A stretch of 64,000 bases of DNA from Flaccisagitta enflata (taxonomy: Eukaryota > Chaetognatha > Sagittoidea > Aphragmophora). The first letter of the stretch is position 1; every line of letters begins with the position of its first letter. Under the pieces are notes generated by a model. That model was not told the DNA's origin. It ran no database searches and saw nothing but the letters and a program-made list of their open reading frames with translations. Made by a program: the position numbers and the translations under genes. The DNA lies in assembly GCA_965153355.1 (NCBI GenBank), contig OZ231128.1, forward strand, positions 31,682,001-31,746,000. The letters are read 5' to 3'. Below are positions 33,751 through 47,570 of this stretch, in pieces.

Positions 33751-35340
33751 TTTTTTCGTTCTTTTTTTCCCGTTTTTTTTTTTTTTTTTGTTTTTTACCT
33801 ATCTCTCGTTTCCTGTTTTAAGCCTCGCGTTTTTAAGGTGTTGATCTTATGTTTTGATTATAATTTATCAATAATTATTATTGAATTTCGTTGTCATTTT
33901 GCGTATCGCGTTTTTACTAAGAAATTATCCTTATCGTTTTGCGTTTTGCGTTCTTATCCCGTGTTAACGTGTTATCTACACGTTTATTTTGGTTTTAATT
34001 ATTCATTTTAGGTGTAATGTTGTTTCTGTCATTGCTGTTTATTAATCCCTGATGTGTTTCTGGTCACGTCCCATGTCTGGAAACACCACAAGGTCCCAAA
34101 CCCCCCTTCCCCCCCCCTACCCCCTCTTTAATTAGGCAAATGCTCCTCAACGCCGGCTCTCTCGTGTCTCGTCTTGGCTGCCATGGCGGAATTGACTCTT
34201 TCGAGCGGGCGATCAAGTCAATTGCCAATTTGGCAGCAGCCCTTGACTACTCAATGACCCATATATCTCAGCAGAAAGAAGCCTCATCTACTCGCGAGTA
34301 AAAATACTCCCTGACAGCGTCGTGGTTGGGGTAGTTGTGTATCTGTTGAGTGGTGGGGAAGAAGGTCAAGGAGGAGATTGAGAGAAATGCGCGTTAAAAT
34401 GTCCCCTCATTGAGTCCCTCTCCCTCCTGTCTTGTTGGGTAAGTCCGTATGGTGGGTTATCCTCTCACCACTGGCGTAGATGGATTCTTGGGTAGGTTTC
34501 AGGCCTCCTTGGTCATTAGTCGTTGGTCATACCCCTTGAGTCAGTCCGTCTTATTCTCTGCCCTAGTGGTGGCGCTTCAATGCCCCACGGTTGCCATTTA
34601 AGCTGCCGCATTTCCATTGACAGTAACGTTGGCTGAAAGAAAAAAGCTGGAACCGCGCCCAAGGCCGTGGCGCCCCCGAGGGCGGGGATTAGGTACTGGC
34701 CCTTTAGACAATGGGAGGTGGGTCTTGAGGGGGGCAGGGGTAGTATGCATTTTAACTAACTCTCGTTTGGAATTTTGCTTTTATGTAGTAGCTGTAGCTT
34801 TGTCGCCGATTTTGTCCTTTGGGTAGCATGGTCGGGTAAGGGGACGGGAAGGGGGTGTTTGTCCATTGAGCAAGCTGCAGAGCAGTAGCACCTTTCGTCC
34901 CCAGGGGGGGAATGCATGGGTGGTGTGTGCTGTTTCGTTGTATGTCCCCATCCTTATCCGATCCCCCCCCCCCCTTTTTTTTTTTTTTATTATTAGTGCT
35001 ATCCTTAGATTTTGCCCCCTTGAAACTTTTTTGAAAATTTTTAAATTAAAAAATTGCCCGGGAGTTTTGGAAATGCGTCTTTTGTTTCTCGTTTCCATTT
35101 TTTGTCACATGCATTGCCCTTTTTAATTTTTCCCGTCCGTAGTCTTACGGAGTTGATTTTTATTCTCCGTCGCTTCTTCGCTGCTGAAAATATGTGCGCG
35201 TTTTTATCATTTTTTCCTTGTATTTTTATCGTTTTCGCGTCGTTTTATCGTTGTCGCGTCGTTTTTATCGTTTTAGTCGCGTATTGTCTCAACTGTGGGA
35301 TCATGTATTAATTTTTTCCCTCTTTCTTGTTCAATTTAGA
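33751..35340. other. No gene recognised (G/T-rich region)
   Basis: T-rich sequence with homopolymer C and T runs (34970-34990) and a TCGTTTTTATCG-type degenerate repeat at 35190-35285. All frames are broken by stops. I see no domain. It may be decayed transposon sequence. Confidence 0.4.
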
Positions 35341-35557
35341 GCCTTTTTGTGAGAGGTGTGGTGGCAAACTTTCCATTAATTTATTTTACTAAATCAAAAT
35401 AGACACATTGGCGGCGATGTAGAATTACAATGGAAGTTCTCATTTCCCACACGCCTCAACATGCAAATTAGGCAGAAAAAGGACGTGTTCACGCTAAGCT
35501 AAATAGACAAGCAATCGCCAAAAGCGTGAACTGGCGGCAGAAACCATGTCGCAAACT

Positions 35558-36240
<683 letters not shown>

Positions 36241-36805
36241 TAACACTAGTAGTGCAGACACCTTATAGTCTGGTTATATGGCATTTTGACCACAATGTTT
36301 CTTCAAGCTAGCTGGCTGTCTGGACATCTGGAAGTGGCCATCTGGCAGTCCAAAGAATTTAACTGAACACCTGACACCTGGCCAACTGCCCATTTCATGT
36401 GTTTAAGGGTCTTAATAGGTAATATGAGAATTAGATCTTAAAATGTTTAAGTCAGGAAGTCTTAAGTCATAATGTCATTTATTAAATTGTGTTTAATATG
36501 TTGATTATGAATTAACGACCGCACGCGACTGTAAGCTATTGAGCTTGTTAAAAAAAAAATCTATCTTCCATTTTTTTTAGCAGCCTTCTTTTATGTCCTT
36601 ATTTGCCGTGGGAGATACTGTCAGGCTTCAGTTTGTTTGTAACACCATAAACCTCTTCCTGTACACATTTAAGCAGTTCATTTTCGTTTTTATCTTGTGG
36701 GTGATTTTTGGTAGGTGACTTTTTTTAGTCTCTTAAGCAACGAAAAAACATGGGGAAATTTGCTTCCCTATTGAACTCTATGGGAAACTTTAAGTGCTAA
36801 AAAAA

Positions 36806-36990
36806 TGAGGCTGGATACACGGCCATCAGTTGCGGACGGGTGGACAGGGGCGGAAATGCGCATTTTACCACTTTTCAACTCAAGCGTGACCGACGGACCG
36901 ACCAACCAACCGACCAACCAACCAACTGACCGACCAACCAATGGACGGATGGATAAAGCTTCTTATAGAGTTGCGTGTCCGCAACTAAAA
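36806..36990 (-). mobile_element. HP element copy ('GTTGCGGA' subfamily)
   Basis: GAGGCTGGATACACGGCC, CAGTTGCGGACGGGTGG, CCAACCAACCGACC array and hairpin AGTTGCGTGTCCGCAACT plus AAAA. Very close to 29495-29668. Confidence 0.87.
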
Positions 36991-37122
36991 CCAGAGGACA
37001 AATGAATTTTTTTTCAATTTCTTCATAGTTTTTGTCCCTCCGTATTTGGTAAGCGGGTTAGTGGAACGAGAAGAAATTCCAATTTTTTGCCATGCAAAGC
37101 GCCCAAATGGACGGAGAAGGAG

Positions 37123-37124
<2 letters not shown>

Positions 37125-37156
<32 letters not shown>
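37125..37156. repeat. GA microsatellite
   Basis: Short GA run. Confidence 0.9.
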
Positions 37157-37159
<3 letters not shown>

Positions 37160-37239
37160 TCTTCAATTAGGTTGATAGATAGCGAGTCTTCAATTAGAGT
37201 GATTGTCCTCCTTCGTGTCATTTGCGCTTCGGGGTAAAA

Positions 37240-37880
37240 TAGTTTCACAGATTAGATTGCTTTCGTCTATGTCATTATCGTTGCCATCTTCGTTGTCATT
37301 ATCGTTGCTTACGTCGTTGTCTTCGCCGTTTCCCGTCGTCTCTTCGTGAATAAAATCATTTGAAGGGAAAGATGAAATAGGGGGTACTCAGAAGAGCGCA
37401 TAAAGCGATCAACTAACGGCCTGAGCACCATTGAAATGATAAAAACAACGTAACATTAAAATTGCCGTAATTGTTTAGTTCATTATCAGCCTGTAGTCAT
37501 TGCAGAAAGCAGAGATACAGATTCCGGAAGCTGCCGCACAGCAAAATTTGACTACCCTAGCTGCCGCACATCAAATGCTTCTAAACAACCATGTACTTCT
37601 CAGGATTTGCTGCACAATTGCACATTAAAAAATCAAATAAATCTTATTTCTAAGCATCATTTCAATTGACTTATTCAGTTTTTCCCCACAAATTTGCGGC
37701 TTTCCAACATTTTTGTTAGTTTTCACCAAATTCCCTCTCTGCCTGGCGCCACTGCCGCACATTTCTGCTTTTCCAACTTGCTCCACGGAATCCTCAGCTC
37801 TGACAGAAAGCTTTAGATCATTTGAAATAGGCTTTTGTGCCTTTAGATTAGGTAATGACGCTCCTATATACACCTGACTT
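37240..37880. other. Upstream flank of the Naiad element
   Basis: An ORF on the minus strand (37906-37625, 93 codons, starting MDFPSIRQKSQ) overlaps the beginning of the retroelement. The plus strand is also open here between a TAA near 37635 and a TGA near 37880, in the same frame as the element. I cannot decide which, if either, is coding; this may be the lost N-terminal region of the element. Confidence 0.35.
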
Positions 37881-37883
37881 TTT

Positions 37884-40703
37884 TGTCTTATTGATGGGAA
37901 GTCCATCAGATCGTTCCAGGGTCAGAATGGTATTTCTTATTTTGGATTTAACCGTTGCCGGGATGGGAGATGTAAGATTAAATGTAATGATAACAATATG
38001 GTTCTACCACTAAACAACTGTAGGTCTTTTGTGAATGGCCGAAATTTTGTGCTCCTTTCTGATGAGAATTTGACTTGTTGTTCTTCGAATGTTGTGTATC
38101 TTATTTCTTGTACTGTTTGTGGTTTGCAGTATGTAGGTGAGACTGGGAGAGCGGCTAATGTCAGGTGGGCAGAACATCTTGCTAAAATCCGAAAAAATGA
38201 TAAAAGTCAGCTCATCTACTCACACTTTAATTGCGATGATGCCCACAAAAACGTTCCTTTAGAGAAACGTCTTCGATTTCAAATTTTGGAAAAAATAAGA
38301 ACAGATGATATGTCTTCACAGGAACCTGGGCTGATTCGTTAGAGAAGAGTGGATAGGGAGCTGTACTGGATTTCAGCTATGATGTCTGTCTCCCCATTGG
38401 GCTTGAATGACAAGATTGATGGTTTTGGCCTGCATGGGAATGCTGTAAGTGGTCATGTGAATGGCTATAATATGTATGATATTGTTAATATTTGTAAATA
38501 TTCTGTCCCTAAAAAACGGAAAAACAGACACAGGAAAAAGCTGAGAGGGTGTATCACTGATGCCAAATTAATAGGATTTCGTGCAGATCTCTTGAGATTG
38601 AGTGAAGACTGCTCTGGAAGATTGGAGAATTTCATCCTGAGCAAGTCTCGTTCATTCTTGAACAGATTTGTAAAGAGTCCTCATTTTTTTGGCATCGGTC
38701 GTTCTCTCACCTTATTGGTTAATTCCTGTGTTGAGTTTTTTCGGAAGCCCAAACTGTATAAAACTGATACTCCCCAGATAACTTGCAATATTGAGTTTAC
38801 TCATAAGGTTTTAAGTGATGTGAATATTAGCTATATTGTCAATTCTGCGGCTGCTAAGAGTGCTTTGCCAGGTAATGTTAGGAAAAAGTTTGATGTTAGA
38901 TTGATAAATAAATATGGTAAGACAATTGCCGGTAAGATTCTAAATTACAATCAATCTCTGAGGGAGTGTGGTGTCTCTTCTTATGAAGATATCCGACAGA
39001 TGACTTGTGATTGTGAGTCTTCGCCATTTAAGAATGAGGCTCTGGGTCATGTGATAACTGGATGTCTAGATATCATTCAGGAGGCTAAGCTGAAGGAGCT
39101 CTGTTCTTTTGGGACTAAGTTTCGAGAAAACCCAGCACTTAATGTGAGAGATGTCAAGGCTAGCTTTGTAGGTAGCATTGAGAGTCTCAAGATGAAAATT
39201 GCTCGCAAATTCCAAGTTCCTGCTTCTTCCCTAAAAAAGTGGCGGAAACTTGTTGTTAGGAATTTCACCAATAAGTTGATGAGCTGTGTTCATAATGTCA
39301 GATACAAGGTACCTGTCTTGTCGGATGTCAGAAGTAGGGCGGAGCTTTCACGCTTGCAAGAGAAATACGTTATTTCAGTTGTTGACAAAGCTGCAGGGAA
39401 TTTTGCATTTACATGTAAAAAGTTCTACTTTTTTGAATTGGCGGCAGAACTGGGCATGGACAATCCTGCCCCTGGCAATGAGACCTATGTACACATTCAA
39501 AACTCTGAGGATGAGATAGTCAGAAAGATAAAACAGGACTTGGCTGTTTTTAGGGTAGTACCGGAAGATAGTGAACAAAAGTTAGCCCTACTTTATCAGA
39601 CTCCAAAGTTCCATAAAAATCCCCCAAAGATGAGATACATAGCAGGCAATGTAAGTACAGCTACATCTAAGTTAGATGGCATTGTGGCCAAGATTCTCAA
39701 GATGTGTAAGGGACATTTTGTTAACTTATGTAAAAAGAATGAAAAGTTTTCAGGAAGGAGATGTGTTTTTGATGTACAGACTAGTCTTGAAGTTAAGGAT
39801 ATGTTTGATAAAGCAAGCGGGCAGATAGGGTCCATTTCCATCAATGACTTCTCTACTTTGTATACTTTGTTCGATCATCAGCATCTCCTTGGTAATATTT
39901 CCTGGTTGATTCACAAACTTGCCAAAAACAGTGGTATGCAGCATGTTAGAATTGGGGAGGAGAATGCATGGTGGGTTTTAGGTAGCTCTGAAGGAATAGT
40001 TTTTAGCTTAGGTGAGATTTTGGAAATGATTGAATATTTGGTTAAGAATGCGTATATAAAGGCTTTTGGTTCCATTTTTAGACAGGATAGAGGCATCATA
40101 ATGGGTGGTAAATGTTCTGGCTGGCTGTCTGATTGTTCTTTGATGGTTGACGAGTTCAAATTTGTAGAAAGAAAGATCAGGGAAGGTTCTTTTGAGATGG
40201 CTGAGAAGTAGAAGTTTTTTTGGAGATACAGGGATGATTGCACCTCTTTAGATATTGGTAACTTCCTTCAGATTGCTAGTGAAATCTATCCTCCTAGCTT
40301 GACTCTATCACAAGAGAATGATCAACCAGACAGGGCAAATGTTTTAGATATGGTTGTTGAAATTAAGGAGGGAAGCATTTATACTAAGGTTTATTGTAAG
40401 ACTGACCATTTTCCTTTTAATGTTATTTCTTTTCCGTTTTTGGATAGTAATATTGATGATAAAATTTGTTATCGCGTTTTTTATGGACAGATACTACGAT
40501 TTCAGAGACTCAGTAGTCTTAGGGGTGATTTTGAAGAAAGGGTAAAATATTTAGCAGATGTTCTTATAAACAGGGGCTATAAGATGAAACTTCTCCATAA
40601 ACAATTTTGTAAAGTTACTGAGAAATACAGAGCAGAATTTCAAAAATGGTTAGTTCCCTCAAACAGTGTAACATGGTTCAATCAGATAGTTTCCTCTAGT
40701 TAA
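37884..40703 (+). mobile_element. Naiad-type Penelope-like retroelement, ORF broken by two TAG codons
   Basis: One frame runs from about 37884 to TAA 40701-40703, interrupted by TAG at 38340-38342 and 40209-40211. Domains in order: a Cys cluster (NRCRDGRCKIKC, from 37956); GIY-YIG endonuclease (VVYLISCTVCGLQYVGETG, AEHL, YSHFN) with the CCHH residues; the trailing LYWI...SPLGLN block after the first TAG; the CxC linker CDC at 39006-39014; then reverse transcriptase with VVDKAAGNFAFTCKKFY, TPKFHKNPPKMRYIAG, motif A DFSTLYT (Asp 39846), GIIMGGKCSGWLSD, and motif C YRDD at 40227-40238, just after the second TAG. An N-terminal nuclease plus CxC linker define the Naiad/Chlamys clade. It would copy its RNA by target-primed reverse transcription. 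This copy is probably inactive. Confidence 0.9.
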
Positions 40704-40724
40704 AAATCATAGTTGCACTTTTCA

Positions 40725-41090
40725 GGTCTATTCACATAGCTGAATTGCTGTAACTATTGATTAAGTTTAGTGAGAATCTTTCCAGATTATTCCAGCTTAT
40801 GTTAGATTTTATCAGCTACTGTTAGTATTTATCAGGTTTTTTAGGTTCTTTAGTGTGGTAACAATCCATTTAGGTCTATTCATATAGCTGAATGGTTGTT
40901 ACCACTTACATTCCAGAGGTCTATTCACATAGCTCTGGTCTGTGTAAATATGTACAGATTTTTATTTCTTCTTTAAGTGTAGTATGGTTACAATCCATTT
41001 AGGTCTATTCACATAGCTGAATGGTTGTTACCACTTACATTCCAGAGGTCTATTCACATAGCTCTGGTCTGTGTAAATATGTACAGTTTT
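40725..41090 (+). repeat. 3' repeats of the Naiad element (possible pseudo-LTR part)
   Basis: A unit of about 129 bases occurs twice (40861-40989, 40990-41085), and the word GGTCTATTCACATAGCT occurs five times, including a first partial copy at 40727. Tandem 3' structure fits the pseudo-LTR arrangements reported for Penelope-like elements. Confidence 0.75.
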
Positions 41091-41626
41091 CACCCCTTTA
41101 TTTTTTGTGTGTACATAAATTTGAATGAATTGCTCTTCTGTTGATTGAATGTGTTTATTCCCATTCTGATAGATGTCACTTTAGCCTGTTCTCTATTCTG
41201 TCAGTTTATCCTCTTCCTTTTGGTTTTGGTTTTTGTGAGTGCATGTTTTTGTCATTGATTCATTTTGTCTCTTATGTTTTAGCAGTCCTCTCTCCTGGCT
41301 AATTTAGCCTCCTTTAACCTCTTCTTCTCTAAAATTCTACTTTCTTATTCTGTGTATCTGGGTAAGGGGGATGGGGCCTAACCCCGCCTTAGTTATAAAA
41401 TGGATAGTTGTTTTCGTTGTCCATTTTATTTCTAAGACAGTCCACAGCCTGTAAACTGGATACACTCTTTTTCTTTTTCTTCCTCTCTCTTGTTTTAAAT
41501 CTATGTATGCTCGTTTTAAACAAAATAATAAAAGAAAAGATTTCTCGCTAACCAGCGGTTGTTGTACAAGGGCTCCTTGCTGTGCCATGCTAATCTGTCC
41601 GTTTTCATATTCATATTCATTCTATA

Positions 41627-42153
41627 CAGTCAGCGGACAAAACACAATAGGTATATATATCACTCTGTTGGTTTTGATCCAATCCACTGATGTTTAACAG
41701 AATGCTGTAAACAACAACTGGTTGTTGAAATTACAGCCGGCTGTTAAGTTACTAAGTTGGCAAAAATCCAATTTTTCCTAAAAAGAATGAGACCTGCAGA
41801 TTCATACTCCTGATGAAATTCTGAGAAGTTTGATAGGTCACACTTAACATTTTTTGTAAAAAATATCTTTTTAACATTGCGTTATAATTAAACTAAACAA
41901 TGATAAAATTTTTTTATTTTCATTTAAAATCATATGTTGTGACATACTAAACTTCTTAGAATTTCATCAGGATTATGAATCTGCAGGTCTCATTCTAATT
42001 GATGAAAATTGGATTTTTGCCAACTTTGTAACTTAATAGCCGGCTGTAATTTCAACAACCAGTTGTTGTTTACAGAATTCTGTTCAACATCAGTAGGTTG
42101 GATCAAAACCAACGGAGTGATATATATACCTATTGTGTTTTGTCCGCTGACTG
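41627..42153. mobile_element. MITE family H, TA target duplication
   Basis: A near-perfect palindrome: CAGTCAGCGGACAAAACACA at the left and its complement at the right end, flanked by TA. Arms of about 230 bases (ATATATATCACTC, CAACAACTGGTTGTTG, AGACCTGCAGATTC) are separated by a short AT-rich loop. CAGT ends plus TA fit Tc1/mariner-type MITEs. No ORF. Confidence 0.9.
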
Positions 42154-42483
42154 TATAACGCCAGTAGCGAAAGGCGATACGTCTGTTGTTCCGGCTCCTA
42201 CGCTACGGTTAGCCCTGCGTCTAAAGCCCATGACAAAACGAGATAGGAAAACATTTACGTACCAAACACCAAAAGGTATCTTGACATGAACATCGAACTC
42301 AACAACAACAGTTTTCAAAACGACTGTGCATCTTCGCGTGTCCATCTTTCGGGCGGCTTCATCGTTCGTTGCCCAAGTCGTCAAATAGAAACGCATCCGA
42401 CTTCGGTCCACTTAGGCACATTTCGCAGTGTAATGTGACTTGCTTTCAGTCCCCCCCCTCCCTCTACTTAGTTTCGAAAGTAA

Positions 42484-43039
42484 TTTTTAGGTGCGCCATA
42501 GCACCTCTATAAGTAGCTCTGTCCGTCGGTTGGTTGGTCGGTTGGTCGGTCGGTCGGTCACGCTCGAGTTGAAAATCTTGAAAAGAAGCAAAAATCACTG
42601 GAAATGATTCAGAAATATGCTAGGATGATTCCCAGATGCGTCATAGCACCTCTATAGGAGGCTCTGTCTGTCCATCCATCCGTCAGTCACGCTCGAATGA
42701 AAAATCGCTGAAACTGTTTGAAATCATTGATGATACTCGTCATTTTATTCTCAAAAATAATCAGCTACGGTTAGGTCTGGGGATAGGTAGGATAGTTCTG
42801 GTGATAGGTCGGATGGGTGTGGGGATAGGTCTGATAGAGCTCGGTATGGATCTGATAGAGCTCAGGATAGGTCTGATGGAGCTCGGGATAAGCCTGGTAG
42901 AGCAGAGGCATGGGGATAGGTCTGATGGAGTTAGGGATAGGTCTGATAGAGCTAGGGATTCATCTGATGGAGCTAGGGATAGGTCTTAGAATTAATAACG
43001 CCCGGCGCACCGTCTTGGCCCGTGTATCCGGCATTGTTA
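42484..43039 (+). mobile_element. HP element, 'AGGTGCGCC' hairpin subfamily
   Basis: Hairpin AGGTGCGCCATAGCACCT, GGTCGGTTGGTCGG array and GTCACGCTCGA. A second start (GCGTCATAGCACCTCTATAG at 42638) follows. Then a GATAGGTCTGATAGAGCT minisatellite (42775-42985), the matching box GGCGCACCG and GCCCGTGTATCCGGCATTGTT. Hairpin and subterminal box are both unlike other copies but match each other. Confidence 0.75.
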
Positions 43040-43193
43040 ATAAACCCAAACAGTATCTACTCATTTGTCGGTGAGCCGGTCGATCTATCCTTTCAGTCAT
43101 GCGGCCCATACATCACCGTGTGCCTGTTCTATACTTACAAAAACTTTATCACTGACGCTACAACCCAGTCGCTCCAGCTCAAAGAAATCATTT

Positions 43194-43376
43194 TTAGTCG
43201 CGTGCTATGCGACTCAAGACCCCACTTTGTCCGTTCGTCCGTCGGTCCCCTTTTTCATTTTTTTTAATGTTTTTGTGGTCTCTGGCCTAACTGCACCTGC
43301 CCAAATGCTCTAGTAACTCAATTACTGCCCCTGCCAACCCGCACGCGACTAGTGTAGCCGTGTATCCGGCCTTTGT
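43194..43376 (+). mobile_element. HP element copy, complete
   Basis: Hairpin AGTCGCGTGCTATGCGACT, GTCCGTCGGTCC, CTGCCCAAATGCTCTAG, CCGCACGCGACTAGTG and GCCGTGTATCCGGCCTTTGTT. Confidence 0.87.
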
Positions 43377-43986
43377 TTTTTGTTTTTTGTTTGTTTTTTT
43401 TTTGGGGGGGGGGAGATCACTAGATCCATTAGCCAAAAAGTCCACTTGCAAAATGATACAAGACGTGTGGATTTCACTAACCTCATCGACAAACCGAACG
43501 ACCAACGGAAGCACATTACCTCCATTACTTATTGCCCGATGTCGAAAATTGATTTGCAAGCCTCGAGTCTTCGATTTAAGCCTCAAGCCTCAAACCTCAA
43601 GCCTCCCATTGGGACTTGAACTGTTGGATAGTTTCCAAGGGGTGGGTAAACGGACGAGAAGCTAAAAAGCTAAAAAATCCCCTCAATGTGTGGGAAATTC
43701 CCCTGGGAATGGTTGGGTCATCAGCTATTTCAGGGCCACTGTCAAAAAAGAGGAGTTGATGCCTGTGTCTGATGGTTCCCAGTGAGATGGAACAACATGA
43801 GAATTGAGTTTTGGAAAAGAAAAAAGAAACTCTTTCAAAATCAACCATGTTGAAAATATATACACCATGACAAGCTCCCACCGATGGATATTTTGAACTC
43901 ACAACCAATACGAATTCAATCTCCAATAATTGCGTTTTCAAACTCGACGAGCACGTCATACCGTGCCCTCTATTCTCATGTTTTTT

Positions 43987-44022
43987 CTCTCTTTCTGTCT
44001 TTCTTTCTTTCTTTCTTTCTTT

Positions 44023-44069
<47 letters not shown>

Positions 44070-44113
44070 TCTATCTTTCTTTCTTTCTTTCTTATTTTCT
44101 TTCTCTCTTTCAT

Positions 44114-44185
<72 letters not shown>

Positions 44186-44233
44186 GCTTGCTTGCTTGGT
44201 TTTTTCTTTCTTTATTGCTTGCTTACTTGCTTG

Positions 44234-44304
<71 letters not shown>

Positions 44305-44325
44305 TTTCTTATCTTTGTCTCGTTA
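43987..44325. repeat. CTTT/CTTG tetranucleotide repeat
   Basis: About 340 bases of TTTC with blocks of TTGC. All three frames are open, giving meaningless Phe/Leu/Ser ORFs. Confidence 0.96.
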
Positions 44326-44504
44326 TTTGATTCGCTCTCTTTATCTTTCTCTCGTTCTTTCTTTCCTTCTTTTTTCTACCTTTTTCTTTTTCATTTTTCC
44401 CTTTCTCTTTCTTTCCTTTTATTTGCCTTGATCAGGGCCTTTCTTTCGTTTTGAAAAAAATTGAACTAACACATTGTATATGTCCACATCAGTGTGTCTC
44501 TCTC

Positions 44505-44968
<464 letters not shown>

Positions 44969-45195
44969 ATCTTTTCCCCCCTTTCTATCCCCTCTTCTTT
45001 GACTTCAATATCATTTATCACATATCTCTGAATACCTCGAACATAACCAAAAAGAATTCGGCAAAAAAGGAACTAAATGCCCCCGTAAGGCTTTTTCGCT
45101 CTTTTGCTTTCTATGCGTCCCTGAACATTTTTTACGAGATACTGAATTAAACACGGGCGGAGACTCAATGCACCGGGGTCACCGGGTCAAAAAAT

Positions 45196-45196
<1 letters not shown>

Positions 45197-45255
<59 letters not shown>
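45197..45255. repeat. GA microsatellite
   Basis: Pure GA run, then GACAGACAGA units. Confidence 0.95.
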
Positions 45256-45257
<2 letters not shown>

Positions 45258-45789
45258 AAAAGACAGAACGGATGACAGACAGACAGACAGACTGGAAGAC
45301 AGACAGACGAAGATACTGATTGCGCAGACGAGCCATATTATGCTTGCGCGTTGATTGCTATGCATTTCATCGCATTATCTCACGAATTGTATTGCATTGC
45401 ATTGCATTGTGTATTTAAAACCCGCTAACTGATTTTAGGGGATCAACAAATTGGTTACAGGTGGAATTCTGTTAGCCCCAATGTAAGGATTTATAGAAAA
45501 CCGGTTGAAGGGACAAAACGTGGGTATCTACTACAAGCGGAATAACGTTAAAAGCGAGTCCGTTGTGGCGGGGTTCAACTCTATCTGATCCAGTTTTGAA
45601 AGAACCGTACTATCGACGGCCGATTGGTCTTATCCTTTTATGGTAAGAAATGGAAAGACGTAAGAACTAAGAAACAAGATAAGAAATGGTTTCGTCACAC
45701 TTGTAAAGATAACATTTGATAAAATTCGCCAAATGGAGAAATTTGCTTGTGGCACAACCGCGTGTGGAGCTATAAGATGTGAAGAGCGT

Positions 45790-46075
45790 TATCCTAGCCT
45801 GGAGGCCCAGATCTCAGCCTTGGAGCCCAAATCTCAGCCTCAAAGTTGGGATCTGGGCCTCTTTGCTGGAATTTGGACCACGAGGCTGACATTTAGGCTT
45901 CAAGGCTGGAATCTGGGTTTCCATGCTAGTATTTGGGCCTAGAGGCTATAATTTGAGCCTCAAGACTGGGATTGGGGCATCGAGACTGTGATTTTAGTTT
46001 CTAGACTGGGATCTGGAGAAAATTCCTGATACATGTGAAAGAATAGATCATCGACCCTTTTGGAGCCCAAAAAGC
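45790..46075 (-). mobile_element. Family C core, worn
   Basis: GAGGCTGGGATCT-type units and a trailing GATCATCGACCC/TTTTGGAGCCC box. The outer inverted repeats are mostly lost. Confidence 0.6.
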
Positions 46076-46076
46076 G

Positions 46077-46171
46077 GAGAGAGACAGAGGAAGTAAGGGA
46101 CAGAGACAGAGACGAAGAAAGAGATAGAGAAATAGACAAGGAGAGGATCAGAGACAGAGACTGAGACATAG

Positions 46172-46226
<55 letters not shown>

Positions 46227-46550
46227 TGGACCGAAATCAACGCTGGTGATGCATCGAAAAACATTTTTCTCTTTCTCTCCCTGCCTCCCATTCCTGTCTT
46301 GCTTTACACGGGTTGGTTTCTATCTCTGTCTCGCTCACGCTTCTTTTCGAAGCTAATGATGTTGGCGGCATTGAAATCCATTTGAATAAAAAGCAAAGAG
46401 AGGTCGTCAAGTAGGAACCCGCGAGCTTTGCGTGGGATCAAAATGGTGAAGGAGATGGATGGCGGCGGATATGACGGTGAACGCTTATGTGGGCAAGGGC
46501 ATCTACAAATGCTGCAAAATGAGTGAGGCGAGATGGAAGAGATGGAAGTC

Positions 46551-46642
<92 letters not shown>

Positions 46643-46735
46643 GAGACAGACAGAGAGACAGACAGACAGAGAGACAGACAGAGAGACAGACAGAGAGACA
46701 GAGAGACAGAGAGAAAGACATCGAGAGATAGAGAG
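46077..46735. repeat. Two GA / GACA microsatellites
   Basis: GA with GACA at 46077-46223 and at 46553-46735. The stretch between (46230-46550) holds no recognised gene. Confidence 0.93.
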
Positions 46736-47261
46736 GCACAGACACAGATAGCGACAGACATAAGTAAAGACAGTGAAAGCGCCATTTACAAGGCCCTCTT
46801 CCATTTGTTTCAGTTTGGGTATAGTGAGGGATATTGTTCCATATTGTCATAGAAACAAACAGTCGGACGGGGAGGTAGACTAAAGGTCAATTGAGAGCAT
46901 ATACGCAAAAAGACATTTGACATTTACACAAATCAATTATGCACAATTTTAACTGATGAACTCTGTTCATTGACATGAACGTCAGTTGGAAATCAACAGT
47001 TGGATAAATACTCGGCAGTTTTTTAGACTTCGACTAGACGAGCCCTCCCCCATTACAAAAACGACAAGCTCTTTCTACAAAAAAAGTGTGAAAAAATGAG
47101 TGGAGGGCATAAATAAGCTTATCTATGCCTTAAAGGTTATAACCGCCTCTTTGTAGGATCAACGAGGAACATCAATTAGCATCGGTCCATTACATTGCGT
47201 AATCGAGATTTAAGAGAAGGACAGAAATGAAGAGAACGGATTCCTTTAAACTAATTAGGGC

Positions 47262-47570
47262 CAGTTTCTAGACATAGACAATTGCGTTTTTAACGGGCCA
47301 CTCGGTCGCTCGCTACGTTTGTTTGCTCGCACTGCTCACTCCACTCACTCGCTTGGCAGTGCTCGGCTTGGCTATACTCACTTTGCTCGCTCGCTTCGCT
47401 CACTTGCTCTGTTCCCGGGCTTGCTCACTCTCTTTGCTCACTCCCTCAGCTTGCTCACTCTCTTTGCTCACTCCCTTGTGGGACAGTTGAAATTCATGAA
47501 TATGTGTTCATGCCGAAAACGCGTTCAACGGGAAGAAACGCGTTTTTGGTCATCACTAGAAGCACGCCCT
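47262..47570 (+). repeat. Dispersed repeat J, longest copy
   Basis: GGGCCAGTTTCTAGACA, GGGCCACTCGGTCGCTCGC, many GCTCACTC/GCTCGCTC words, GGGACAGTTGAAATTCATGA. Other copies at 14410-14620 and 9690-9840. Confidence 0.7.

Noticed and set aside
37870-40703. Selenocysteine recoding in the Naiad element, as reported for Naiads of spiders and clams.
   Set aside because: The breaks inside the recognised domains are TAG, not TGA. One TGA near 37880 lies upstream of the first recognised motif where coding is doubtful.
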